From: Terfezia claveryi
Lineage: Eukaryota > Ascomycota > Pezizomycetes > Pezizales > Pezizaceae
Assembly (NCBI GenBank): GCA_015179025.1
Contig: WHUX01000111.1
Coordinates: 114,183 to 178,182 of the forward strand
Direction of reading: 5' to 3'
Length of the DNA stretch: 64,000 bases
Shown here: piece after piece, positions 13,159-24,559 of the stretch
Layout of the letters: every line of letters starts with the position of its first letter
Numbering within the stretch: position 1 is the first letter of the stretch
The notes under the pieces: model-generated
Told to the model about the DNA's origin: nothing
Seen by the model: the letters and a program-made list of their open reading frames with translations, nothing else
Database searches by the model: none
Translations under genes and position numbers: made by a program

Positions 13159-14928
13159 TCTTTCGAAGTAGGGCGGCCGGTTAGAAAGGACTGAGGAAAC
13201 CTGTTTCCGCCAGACGATCCGGCCCGAAGCTGGCTACCTGAGTGATTGAAGCGAAGGCTCGAGGAATAAAAAGGAATGCAGTGGCCTCAGTCACGTAGAA
13301 GCGCGGAGAAAAACAAAAGAGAAGATTCTGCTGGGTTCAAATCTGGATGAGTCGGTGGGTACATAAACACAGCTACTTACAACCTACACGACAACCACGC
13401 AGACTAAATGCTGTTCAGGGCTGAAGCCTTTAACTTTCCAATGCCCATGCCTATAATGCTAAGCCTAATAGCCCGCATATATTTTTATCTCGGCGCCGAA
13501 GCTGATCACAGCCATGGAAGTGGAAGTTACAGTGCCCTTCCTCTGAACCACTGCCTCATCATTGGGTAGCCAACCACCCAGGAATATCGCCAGCCATCGT
13601 CCAAGAAGGAATGCTGGCGCCTTAGCGTCTGTATGGTCAGCCAAGCCGCGAGTGTGTTTCTGCTGTGGTAAGTCACCCAATCGGTAAAGCGGGACATACA
13701 GATTTGTGCTCAGATCATGTCATATAGAGATACTCCTATTCCTCCGGCGTGGCCGAGCAAAGTACCCCGCTCTCTCAGAATGACATATCCGTCCCCACAC
13801 ATCTAGGAATTTTCTTGGCCCCTGAATTCCCTCGGTTTACCTATTCACATTCTTCCATGTACCCATAATTGTTTCCATCAGGACCTTCACGATTGGGGCT
13901 CGATCAGCCAAGAGGCAAGGCTGCAGGGACCAGGTATGGGAGAAACCCGCTCTCCTGGGATTGCCTGCTATGTTGTACCGAACTGATGTTCCACATTTCA
14001 TCACCTAATTCTGCCTAGGCCGCAAACCCGGCCCGATCTGATTCAAACATTAGATTGTGAAAGGGTAATGGCATCATCATTTATGGACAATGCCTTATTG
14101 TTGGCGGCGGATAGAAGTCAGGTTCCGACCGCGTAGACTAACAGAAGGGAACTCTACGGGTATGCCTCGATATACATCACGTGCCGCATATCCGAGATCA
14201 ATGACGAATATATTCCCTCTAAGCATGAAATCATTAGGACAAGTGGATATATGAAAGACATCGCTATTACATTGCATACCCAACAATCAAATTACCCCAG
14301 ATCCGAAAAGGTTCGGTCTTCGTATTAATCGGCCAGTGCTCAATGAAGTGGGCATATTAAAAGAAACTAAATACTCCGATAACCCGGCGCGTATGGCATC
14401 AGCCTTATGGGGTTATTGGCGATGCTAATGCGCTTGCAGATTCAAGATCTTATTGTCACCCGAGAGATTATTTTTGGAAGGATTAGCTTGGGGGACTGAT
14501 ACTTGCAAGTCCAGAGCGTTATCAGATCGCAGAGTTATGCATAATATTAACTCACTTGTTCACCATGGATGAAATTCGGCCACCTTTGACTGGCACGAGT
14601 AGACTCGACTGTATTGAAGGGTCCGAGTATGAAGCGGCGATGCTGACATGCATACATGTAATTATGATCATAACTTCATAGGCCATTTTGATAGACGTGT
14701 TGCTTGGGCACAGATAACCAGACTAGGGTACAGAATGGAGCTATACTTAGGTTACAAAGGTGAGAAAGAATTGGCCCCTTGAATTCAACCAGACTGGTTT
14801 GGTGTAGTCTGGTAGGCGCACTCCTGTGGGCGTAGAAACCTTAGTCTGGTTGCACGACCCTCCTCTGCGAGGGTAGCAAACCAGACTAACGACGGATATG
14901 TCCACAACTTTCAATTACACTTCAATTA

Positions 14929-15285
14929 CACTCAAACTTGCTATACCGTAGCCTCGTAGTAACCAGTCTGTTGTCTCTAGGGGAGTTACGAGGTCACGAA
15001 CACTACAATATATTAACCTGGGGTACGAGGCTAGCTATACCGGACCTCGCTATGGCGGATCCCTTGGTATACCGGACGGCTCAAGTCAAAATTTTCCATT
15101 TCTAACCATTTAGGTGAGGCATCTACTTGCTATACCGGATACCGTACCGGATGGCCTGGTAAGGGGTTACAGGGATTGTTACAGGGATTATTACTGGTAA
15201 ATGTAATTACTATAACGGATATATTTTAGCTATACCGGACAGATTACAGCAGATTTATGCGGTCCGGTATAGCAAGGTTTGAGTG
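14929..15285. mobile_element. TA-flanked MITE-like element (Tc1/mariner style)
   Basis: The ends are inverted repeats: CACTCAAACTTGCTATACCG at the left and its near-exact reverse complement at the right, with one inserted base. TA dinucleotides flank both ends (14927-14928 and 15286-15287), as expected for Tc1/mariner insertion. The 357-bp body has no coding capacity and repeats CTATACCGGA-like units (near 15033, 15054, 15129, 15230). It contains a 17-bp word (15161-15177) that recurs exactly at 38752-38768. A non-autonomous DNA transposon is the best reading. Confidence 0.65.
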
Positions 15286-15337
15286 TAGTGCTAATAACTG
15301 ACTAGCCGCTGTTGCTGACCGAGTGTTGCTCTGGTAC

Positions 15338-15514
15338 CCGGGAAAACTGGTGAATAACAGTCCTTGTCGAAAAGTGAATCACAAGTGAATCACACAGTAA
15401 CAACGGTAGAATAAAATTGCCTACCAGTATCTTCCCACAAGTAGTAACGCTGCTACCATAAAAGGGAAGATCAAAAATATATTGACAAGGACTGTTATTC
15501 ACCAGTTTTCCCGG
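15338..15514. repeat. 177-bp foldback with perfect 31-bp inverted ends
   Basis: Positions 15338-15368 and 15484-15514 are exact reverse complements (31 bp) around a 115-bp centre with no coding capacity. No obvious target duplication flanks it. It could be a short foldback transposon or a rearranged duplication. Confidence 0.75.
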
Positions 15515-16965
15515 ACTTGGCATTTTAGTCTGGTTGGCAACCAGACTCACTCTAGGTAGCTCCATCTTGAGTTAGTTCCCATAACCGTTTGGCCCCTCAA
15601 ATCATATCTAACCTATGTAATTTTACAGAGGCCTCACCAGCCCTACCAAAACCAGAATAGTTTGACCCTGTAAATATAGTCCTAACATGTGCCAACCAGA
15701 CTAAACACCTGTCTGGTTGGCGCATATCTAATGAATTCAATTATTGGGTAACCAGATTACCTAAGTTCACGTCAGTACTAGTCCCAATTGTACAGTCATT
15801 CCCAAAGTCTTGGCATGTGACTACATCTGGTTAAACGGGATTGATATCCGATTAGGAAGGAAGAGGCTAGAATAGGAAATCGTGCTGCGTGAAAAGTCAA
15901 CACACAAAAGTTCCCCAGTTCTCGCCCTTTCCTAAAAATACGAATATATGAGTAAATCACGAGACCCCATATAAGAAATACAGAGCGGGCGAGCATCTTT
16001 TGGGGTGACTTTAAATTTTGAGTACCGTAAAAAGGGAAACTCAGTAACTCTTTCGCATCCCAGAGCCTACACTGCCATGAATTGCCTCCTCTCTTCCTCC
16101 GATTGCAAAGAGAAGCACCCAAAAAACGGCTAAACCACTCAGTATAGCGACAACTCGCACACATTTCACTAATGGTTTGGTTTCGTCCATGGTTCAATTT
16201 CGAAGGAAATCGTTTAGGAAACTTAGTATGTAGTTGCCAAGGTAGTGGACAGCCAAAGCTCCGAGGCGCTCTGATTCTGGAGGCCGATGCCATACTGAAA
16301 CGCGGTGGGTGGATTGAAATCTCATTATGGACATAATCTTCACCATCCGCCTTGCAATCCAACTGTACCATGTCATTACTTTTGTCCAGCGCTTAGTGGA
16401 TCAAATTAGTTTATTGGCTCGGGAGAGAGTAAATCTCACTCCGAGATGGGCACACTATCATCAACCAGGAACGCACCCGTCGGGGCCTTGTTGCCCCGAC
16501 TGTATTTCTCTTCTGCTCGGTCTTCGGTCTCTTTGGTTGCGTTTGCAACCCCAGCTGCTTAGGCCAAATTGAGCAAACAGGACGACGATTCAAATAAACG
16601 CGGACTTGGCTTTCAGGGCCCAATCCGAAGGACTATGATCCTTCTCTACGAGAGGTTGTGCCAACCGGAGTATATGATCCTTCAATTGATTTCGACTCGG
16701 CTTGTGCTACCATGCTGTTTATCAGAAGGTGTGGCAGTAGCACAGTCGGTCGGACTATAATTGGCTTCGAGGCGGTGGACTGCTGGGTTTTCTTACGATA
16801 CACTCAGCCCCGAGAACCTGGCCGCCATCATAGATATCTCGTATTTCCGAATGGCAATTTCAGCATGAAGGTCTGGATGGCAAAAAGGTATCATTTCTAT
16901 ACAAGTTTCAGGACTTCGGGAACAACTAAAGTATTGACATCGTGATAGACGTTGCTTAGAAACAA

Positions 16966-17009
16966 GCTGCCAGGGGGTAGTTTCCACCCTCTGGCAGCAA
17001 CTACCCCCT
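16966..17009. repeat. Two overlapping, mutually exclusive inverted repeats
   Basis: GCTGCCAG (16966-16973) pairs with CTGGCAGC (16991-16998). AGGGGGTAGTT (16972-16982) pairs with AACTACCCCCT (16999-17009). The two stems share bases 16972-16973, so in a transcript both could not form fully at once. No gene is recognised next to it. Confidence 0.6.
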
Positions 17010-17889
17010 TGTAATGATCAATTACACAGACTTGGACTTGCCAACCAGCTACCTGGGCCTGAATACGCAGCGAGATAATTTAAATGTGTAAGTCCTACAC
17101 ACGGCATTTACTACTAGGGTTGGACGCAGCATTCGCCGGATTGGCTAAAGTATGTCAAACCGGGCGATTATATTGGCAGAAGGACGTAAATATTCAACTG
17201 TAGCTTATATTTCGTCGATTCGTCCACCGATAATCGACTTGTTCCTTCACTGGATGTCCATTGCCCTGTAGGATGGTTCAGTGAGCAGAGTGTTCATACT
17301 GCAGTTGACCATCGATATTCACTTCCATCACCACAATTGGCTTCTTGTTTGCTCCACTTGTGGTGTTAGGATCCACTTCGGGATTCTGCGGAGGGACTAC
17401 TTCATAGTCTCGATACGAGGGTCTGATCGAGACTACTACTTCAGGCTTTGGAGTAGTCTGGTTTTCTTTTGTAGAATTCCCCTTCACCCGTTTGCGGGTA
17501 GTCGAGAATAATCGGAACTTGACGATGAAGCAAGCTGCTGATATAAACACTTGGTATATAATTCAGAACATGATCACCCCAGCGAGTGGCAGCACGGATA
17601 CGTGCAATATTTATACCTGGGATCGTATTATAACCCCCGCATATGCTGAGTACTCAATGCAAAGCGAATCATTCTGTGTTCAGATGGAGTTTTTGGGAAG
17701 AGGTTGACTTAAAACTTATCGGATCAGTTGAAGGGGCAAGGGCATGGGTGTGACTCAATTTTAAGGAAGGAAGTTTAGGAAGAGCATTTCCATGTATCGA
17801 TACTTTCCTGTGCATTAGAAGCAAACTTGAGATTGAGACTTCTCATACAAGGTATACACTTCAATCCTCCTGCTCGGAAAAATATCTCA

Positions 17890-18699
17890 ATGGCCCTCCC
17901 CACCACCTCTCCTGCTCCATCCATCCTCGCCACTCTCGTCACCCCCATAATCCACCTCCCCACCCCCACCGCCTATGACAATTACGACCACGACGGCAAT
18001 GTCCTCCAACTCCGCGACGACGCCTACATTACCACACACGCCCTCCCCCTACTCTCCTCCATTCTTACCACAAACCCCCCCCACACGCCCCCTCAGCATC
18101 CTCGACCTTGGCTGCGGCACAGGCAGAAATACTCAAAAACTCCTCTCATCAAGCCTCTTCTCCGCCCACTCCATCACCGGGATAGACGCAAGCTCTGGAA
18201 TGCTCGCTGTGGCGCAAACCCGGTTACCAGAGAGCGTGAGACTGTTACAACATGATATCCTTACCACCCCATCCCCGCCACCTCAGGTAGCGGGGTGTAC
18301 ACCTGTAGTCATTAGCACGCTTGTCCTAGAACATCTTCCCCTCGAGTTCTTTTTCAGGTTTATCTCCTCCTGCCTCCCACCACTGCCGGAACGGGGTTAT
18401 GTAGTGCTTTCAAACATGCATTCTGAGATGGGGATGGGGGCGATTAGTCAAGCGGGGTTTCATGCTGAGGAAGAAGGGGGGACGAGGATCAACATTAGGG
18501 CGGAGGCAATGTATAATCATACTGTGAGGGAGATTGTAGAAGGGGCGAGCAGCGTGGCGGAGTTGGAAGTGATGGGGGAGGTGAGTGAGATTGGGGTTGA
18601 AGAGAGGAATGTGGAGAGATTGGGAGGAGTGGCAAGTGGGTGGGGAAGAAGTTGTTGGTGGGGTTAGTGTTTGGTAGGGGAGGATTGGGGGCCGCATAA
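17890..18699 (+). pseudogene. SAM-dependent methyltransferase gene with broken frame
   Basis: The ATG at 17890 opens a frame with AYDNYDHDGNVLQLRDDAY, like the N-terminus of fungal class I methyltransferases. The conserved core continues one frame over: SILDLGCGTGRNTQ (SAM-binding motif I, about 18090-18130), GIDASSGMLAVAQTRLP (motif II) and VVISTLVLEHLPLEFF. The switch falls at a run of eight C (18075-18082); one C fewer would join the halves. Near 18620-18630 a second shift back to the first frame would give a C-terminus GKWVGKKLLVGLVF that fits the family better and would end at 18699, whereas the current frame stops at 18667. I saw no good intron to explain either switch. So this is either a recent pseudogene or a gene with homopolymer assembly errors. 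The substrate cannot be told. Confidence 0.6.
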
Positions 18700-19103
18700 C
18701 CGGGCACATGGTAGCGTTCACGTGATTGAATTTTGGAAGCTGCTTATTCAGCAGAGTACATCATTCTTAGACAGCTACAAATATAAGTATTCATATATCC
18801 GAAGGAAGGTGACTTGGGTTACCCGAGATAGGTAAAAGGAATCGGTAGGTTAGAACTTAATCTGGTCGAGTCTTGTAGTGAAGAAAATAGGCAATTGAAA
18901 TGTAAATAATGTGAAGGAACACTAGATTTATAGGAAGGTTGATTCCGTGTTCTCGTACCTAGGCTGATTTATTTGATAGGTAGCTACTAGTCTGGTTAGG
19001 TAGCTACATTGATTCCGGAGGTATAGTGATCTATCGAAAAATATTTCGAATAAAACATGCACAATTACATCAAGTTTAATAATATTTACCTACGCGTGGT
19101 CCA
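18700..19103. other. Convergent spacer
   Basis: Lies between the 3' ends of the methyltransferase gene and ARP2. It holds one TAGTCTGGTTAGG motif variant at 18988-19000 and nothing else I can support. Confidence 0.5.
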
Positions 19104-20668
19104 TTAACCCCTAGGACCAAGCTTCTCAAGCACACGTGCACCTTGCTCATCCCACTCAGCCTTCGAGATCCACATGTTCTCCTTGTCTGACATAATGTTT
19201 GCTAGGACGGCTCCACCTATTTTATTATTAGTCGATGCTCAATAGAATTCAGGGACTCAGAGCATACCCAAAAAGACCATATGTCGTCGGCGTGGAGGAT
19301 CTTCGATACGGACCTTAAATTTCTTTAGATTTGGAGTGATTAGTATATGGGTTTTCTATGGGTGGCGGGAGTGGAATTGGCTTACGCTCAACCTTGATGG
19401 ATCATTGTTCAGTACCCGCGTCAACCACAGCTGCTTAATCTCCTTCTCTAATCTGCTGGGTAGACCAGGGTACATGCTACTTCCTCCAGACAATACAACT
19501 GCCTTGAACAAGCTACTCCTGACATCCACCTCTGCACTCTGAATGGTATTGAACAACATTTCTGCAATACCGGGTTGATCGACATCAATAAGGTGTGGTT
19601 GGAACATGCATTCTGGTGCCTCGAATCTCTCGCTACCAATTCGAATTACTCGTCCATCAGGTAGAGTATAGCTTTCCACCAACACAGTTGTCTCTTCAGC
19701 AAGCCTATGATCGAGCTCAAGATCGTAGGAAACATAGCATAGATTCTCCTTGATTTGGCGGACGGTCTCGAAATCGGCAGTACGGTTGAAGGCGTAACCA
19801 CGGCGGAGAAGAAGGTTGATGAGCTGCCTGGTGACATCACGACCGGCAACGTCGAGGCGGCGGGTGAGGTGGTTGAGAACGACGGATTCGTATACAGGAA
19901 CGATGTGAGTTACTCCGTCACCAGAATCCACCACTACACCACTGCTAAGGCCTGGCAGCACATTAGCGTGCTCCACTTCGAGTCCTATTGTCAACACAGC
20001 CCATACCTTGAGCATATAAAGCTAAGACAGCTTGGATCGCCACATAAACTCCTCCAAGATTATACCGCTCAAACATAACCTCACACATCTTCTCCCTGTT
20101 GCTTAGGGGATTCATTGGTGGCTCCGTTAATAGAATCTTCCTGCCTGACGGGTCGATTTGGAGTTTTTCGGTGAACGTGTAATCCCACAGGTGCAGCATA
20201 TCCTCCCATCTTGTGATGATTCCATTTTCCATCTATGGGCTCCGTGGTCAGCGAATGTGAAGATGGTGACCAGAGCAATGGTGAAATCGTACAGGATATG
20301 TGATTTGTAGCATTGACCGTACAGCAGCTGCTTCATCACCGCACATGATATCTTTAATCACCTAAATAGCCCTCCCGAGCATCCGGTTAGTCCAGTTACA
20401 TAAGACAATTTCATCCGTGAGTCCAGAGCTTCGGTACCTGATCCCCTGACCTCTCCTCCGCTCGCAATATTGGCCTTCCCACAATGGACGGATACTGGTG
20501 AGCTGGGAAGTTCTGGCCGGCATACCCAACCTTGAGGCTGTATAGACATAATAAGCTGTTGTGGCCCTAGTTCACCCGAACCGGAGGTATTCCCGTCGAC
20601 TTGGAAAGGAGTTCTGGAGGTACTCACAAACCAGTTCCTCCATCGAGAACTATCGGAGCTTCGGACAT
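19104..20668 (-). CDS. ARP2: Actin-related protein 2 (Arp2/3 complex)
   Basis: Arp2 and Arp3 form the template on which the Arp2/3 complex nucleates branched actin at cortical patches and endocytic sites. Exons: 20668-20628, 20537-20438, 20361-20293, 20232-20007, 19951-19386, 19322-19268, 19216-19104; all phases agree; product 389 residues, the usual Arp2 length. Seen: [14 protein letters not shown] at the N-terminus (nucleotide-binding loop), [22 protein letters not shown] (second phosphate loop), [12 protein letters not shown], and [14 protein letters not shown] sequence leading to HMVFLGGAVLA near the C-terminus. In intron 4 an inner AG 22 nt after the donor would add a short insertion to the protein; the downstream AG (19952) gives a 55-nt intron and restores the conserved YAQGLSSG junction. 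The gene is transcribed away from the small gene at 20960, with 291 bp between the start codons. Confidence 0.95.
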
Positions 20669-20959
20669 GATGTGGGCCAATTGAGCTGGGAGTGGTGAAG
20701 GTCAAAGAAAGAAAATGAGAAAACGAGGAAAAAAGACTCCAAATCGAATCCGCTGGGTATCTCAACTATCGAACCGTGAATGCCGGACTTGGTGTTTGAG
20801 ACACTGGGAACTAGTTCGGGGGGGCTGATGTTGAGGGGGGAGTTGGCTAGGGCAGATGGGGTCTACCGGTAAGCGACAGGTGAGCTTTGGCTTGGCAGTA
20901 GGGTTCAAACGTTTTTGGGGCTCTTTGGCGACGATATACAACGGTCACACATAGCAGCA

Positions 20960-21243
20960 ATGGCAGACCCATATACACCCCTTCTTGAACGAGATAAGTA
21001 TCCTGCTAGGATTGCTTCATCGAGATGCGTAGCTTACTCTATGTTCTTGCACTAGCCAGACTTGACCCTCTATTGGCTGCTCTCCGTCAGCACCATCTCC
21101 AGCTCAAAGGACAAAACCAGAAGATCGTGGAAACTGGCACGAAAATGAGCATAACCCTGGTTCCGATTGAAGATGGTATCCGGGTTGAGAGGGAGGAAAA
21201 ACTAGCAAAGGAGGACGGGGCCTCTGGGTTTGGGCGATCTTAG
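20960..21243 (+). CDS. Small conserved-looking protein of unknown function (73 aa)
   Basis: Two exons, 20960-20997 and 21060-21243, separated by a 62-nt intron with a GTATCC donor and a CCAG acceptor; this junction joins the frames without a stop. The product begins MADPYTPLLERDK and continues as a helix-prone segment (LDPLLAALRQHHLQLKGQNQ) and a charged tail ending in GASGFGRS. There are no membrane segments or signal peptide. Size and helical character resemble small subunits of kinetochore or trafficking complexes, but I do not recognise the family. It shares a 291-bp divergent promoter with ARP2. The acceptor choice is inferred: the nearer TAG acceptor would produce an immediate stop. Confidence 0.5.
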
Positions 21244-21832
21244 TCTCCAATGGCCTGTGGGAAGCCTAGAGGGCTTTAACCAGACTATATTTACTCTACA
21301 GAAACTGGAAGGGAAGCCGCCCCTCGCCACCCCCTACAATCTCACCAATCGAATGGCACCAGACGGGAGCTTATACAATGGTTAGACTTCTTGTCTGGTT
21401 GGCACAAGGGAAGGCGGAGTTAAATAAATTGTTTAGATGCGATGACTGGATGTGAATGTCCGTTTCTCTCTTAGGATGCTAATGTTAATGGTGTTGTGTA
21501 TCATTGCGTTAAATTAGCTGCTCTACCCCTAGTGTTTATATATTGTGTCTGGTGTGACCTGCTGAAGGGAACATGAAAACTTTCGATTTTCGTGGGTTTC
21601 ATATATCACATGACTTATCCATCCCGCCAAGCCCAACACTCGCCCAACACTCAGCGCCAAGCTCTATCCATCACCTCGCCAGCCTGAGTTCACGTAAAAA
21701 CGTTACCATTGTCAGCAACCCAACCATCCCAAAATCAACCTCAAACTCAACTTCCAACCTCCTCTCTCTCCCTCGGGGATAAGCACATACGTCGACTTTT
21801 CAGCTCCTTTTATATCATCCACATCTTCAACA

Positions 21833-22891
21833 ATGGTTTCTGAGCTTTGGTGAGGAATTTTACGTTTTTTTGTTACTGTTGACGTTGCTTATTCTATTCC
21901 TTGTTTTTTTGATGGGTTCGCGTGGATGTTACGTCGGAAGAGAACATGCCATGGTTGCGATATTGGATCCTGCTCCTGGGGACTGGAAGTGATGGAAGAG
22001 ATATTTGGCTGCTTCTGGAGATGGGATGAGAGTAGGGAGCTATCGGGGCGGCATATATACGCGAATTGGGGTTGGGAGAAGTACTTTGTCTAGGAGGGTC
22101 TGGAACATATATCTGAATCGCACAGAGTTTGTGCAACGATTCCTGAGCTCACTGGAGCTTGGATCGGCTTCCATGGCGGCTATACTAGGACCACTGAGGC
22201 ATAGAGGCTGCTTTACTACATCCTATCGTTATTCTTGTTTCCAATTACCTTGTCATGGGAGATAATGCTAACATGATCGCCCACCTCCCATAGCCCAGTC
22301 TACGCCCCCTTCTTTGGCGCCATGGGGTGCACGGCCGCCATCGTCTTCACCTGCTTTGGTGCCGCCTACGGTACCGCAAAATCTGGTGTCGGTATCGTTG
22401 CCTCCGGTGTCCTAAGGCCTGATTTGATTGTCAAGAGTACCCCTCCCAATTCCCTCCCACCGTTAGGGTCCACAAGATATCTGGAGTTAACTTTGCATTT
22501 ACTTAGATGTCATCCCCGTCGTCATGGCCGGTATCGTGGGTATCTACGGCCTCGTAGTCTCCGTCCTAATTTCGTCTGGACTCAAGCAAGAACTCCCATT
22601 ATACACTGGATTTATCCAGCTTGGTGCGGGCCTGTCTGTGGGTTTGGCTGGTCTAGCTGCCGGTGAGCTCCACATTATTTCACGCTGGAAGGAATGTTGA
22701 GCTAATAAATTATGGTAGGATTTGCGATCGGTATTGTCGGAGACGCCGGTGTCCGTGGTTCAGCACAACAGCCTAGGCTCTTTGTGGGGATGATCTTGAT
22801 TTTGATTTTTGCGGAAGTCCTGGGGTTGTATGGATTGATTGTGGCGCTGTTGATGAATGCAAAGGCGTCGGCGGATGTGATTTGCGCGTAA
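21833..22891 (+). CDS. VMA3: V-type H+-ATPase proteolipid subunit c
   Basis: Forms the proton-carrying c-ring of the V-ATPase in vacuolar and endosomal membranes. Exons: 21833-21849, 22294-22436, 22507-22662, 22719-22891; product 162 residues, the family's standard length. The first exon is only 17 nt (MVSEL plus two bases) and is followed by a 444-nt intron with a TGCTAAC branch point near 22266; splicing restores [15 protein letters not shown]. Four transmembrane helices follow, with [12 protein letters not shown] in helix 1, [18 protein letters not shown] in helix 2, [16 protein letters not shown] in helix 3, and helix 4 bearing the proton-binding glutamate in [11 protein letters not shown] (Glu138). 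The residues expected of subunit c (Vma3) rather than c' or c'' are present, although c' is close enough that phylogeny would decide. Confidence 0.95.
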
Positions 22892-24559
22892 ATAGCACTG
22901 GGCCTTGAATATAATTATACCTAGGCGGGAGAGGGGCGGGGGGAGGGGAAGGGGATGACCCGGGGATATGTGGGATGTTGGGGGTTGGAAGTTGCATATA
23001 ATGTGTAGCGGGAGAGGAGAGGGGAAAAGCTGGCGGTGGAAGTATATTATATCGTCCATCGTCGTCAGCAATTGTGTCGTACGGTTATCCATCGATCAAA
23101 GTCATCATAGCTAGCTGCGCTACTTTTGTTTGTTTAGCTGTAACTTGTGTATTTTTCTTTGTGTGTGTATGCGTTATGCGTTATGCGTGTTGCTCACTGC
23201 TCATGTTGAAGTGTATTCATTTGGGAAAATGAAAACAAGTGAAAGTGTCTAGCAGCTAAGATTTTTAAGTTGAGGGTAAACCTCTTTTCGCGTACATACG
23301 CTAATAAATAGGTTATGTATCCTTATGTTACAAGAAACCGTTCAAGTTAACAAAACAAATGTAACAAATTTCATCAATCATTTCCCCCGTAGCATTTTCC
23401 TGATCAGCAACTCCTTTCCGCTGGGTTTTCTTGGTGTAGAGGGGCAGGTTGGTATATCCGCCCTGGATCCGGGATTAGCTGGTCTATTTTTTAGGGCCTT
23501 CCTCTCCTACCATAGTAATAAAGTAGAATATAGGCATAGTTACTTATACTAACATCCACGCTCTAAAAGGTATGATTTTTTTTAAGAAATCCCATCTCCA
23601 TCTCCGAGGCTAGAAAAACAAGAAAAAGACAAAGCAAAAGATAGGCTTGACAACCAATGGTGCTGGCTGATATGATACATATGCCTCTGATCTCTATGGG
23701 CGCTGGGTTGTGCAGTGCAACTGGAACTAACGAGCGGGTGGTGATTTGTTGTTGATGAATATGAATATAGAATAGTCGCGATGGAATTTGGTTGTTCGTC
23801 TTGGGCACACTGGTGGGCCACATCCTCCGCTCTAGTAGCTGTCTTTGGTTCGTAATTGGTTATCGTAGAGAAGAGCTATTTAGCAATGATGAGACTGAGT
23901 AAGACTAGTATGTAGCTTATGGAGTTGCACTGCGGCATCTGATCGATGGATGAGGAGAGGATGGGAGATATCATCTAGGAGCGTATAAGGTCTCCCTCTT
24001 TTGGAAACGAGCTTGAGGGTACTGTGAACAAAGCCGAGGAACGTTATTGGTAGGAAGAGAGACGGATGGGGTATAAGACAAGTTTTGCTGCTCTGTCCGA
24101 AGGGGTAAAGTACTCGAGCCTCTCCCTCCCACATTGCGTTTTCGAATTTTTGTGGGTGTGGTTTTACCACTCCGATTCAAATTCACAGGACTTGTTCCAT
24201 CTACGATCAACGATATCATAGATGTTTGGGATTGATATGGATCAGCTCCTCAATGCGGTTGGGCCTGTTGATTCCAGAGAAATAAAGGTCACCCCAATAT
24301 ATCGAATGACATTTTTCCACTAGCTGCTGTCGGCCTCAATGAACACTAAATGTAGGCTTACCCTGAGATGACGATTATAGATTTATAAATGGCAAATGTT
24401 GTCGTGAAATATTCGGCTTTTGTAGCTTGGTTTTTGAGAGTCTCCATCCTCCGTTTCTGCCTCGCTCTCCTCTTATTTCTCTTTCCTCTTCATATCTTTC
24501 TGAAGTAGCTCATACTCCCCTGGAGTTGACGGCTAGATCAGGACCTCTTGGTTTTCTCG
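22892..24559. other. Spacer without a supported gene
   Basis: Short unsupported frames only (for example 23325-23552 + and 23563-23823 -). No repeats stand out. Confidence 0.4.

Larger units (their letters stand above)
14715..15723. repeat. Cluster of dispersed TAGTCTGGTTGGC motifs
   Basis: Both orientations occur: 14715-14725, about 14787, 14805-14819, 14842-14854 paired with AACCAGACTAA-like sequence at about 14879-14888, 15527-15539 with an overlapping inverse copy, 15691-15703 (inverse) and 15711-15723. Several pairs can form short stem-loops. The MITE-like element and the 177-bp foldback sit between these motifs. Confidence 0.7.
13159..17889. other. Long spacer rich in small inverted-repeat elements
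   Basis: No gene is supported over 4.7 kb. Frames such as 17278-17550 (-, 90 codons) and 16658-16945 (+) have no recognisable domain. The interval holds a TA-flanked MITE-like element (14929-15285), a 177-bp foldback (15338-15514), the densest cluster of the TAGTCTGGTTGGC motif (14715-15723), a perfect 8-bp hairpin at 16479-16500 and overlapping inverted repeats at 16966-17009. The PSD2 promoter must lie next to 13159. Confidence 0.5.

Noticed and set aside
16479..16500. GTCGGGGC/GCCCCGAC hairpin resembling a bacterial-type terminator
   Set aside because: Eukaryotic context and no adjacent gene; kept only as a small inverted repeat.
19953..19984. A 22-nt intron in ARP2 using the nearest AG after the donor at 20006
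   Set aside because: Too short to splice and it would insert residues absent from Arp2; the AG at 19953-19952 restores the conserved junction.
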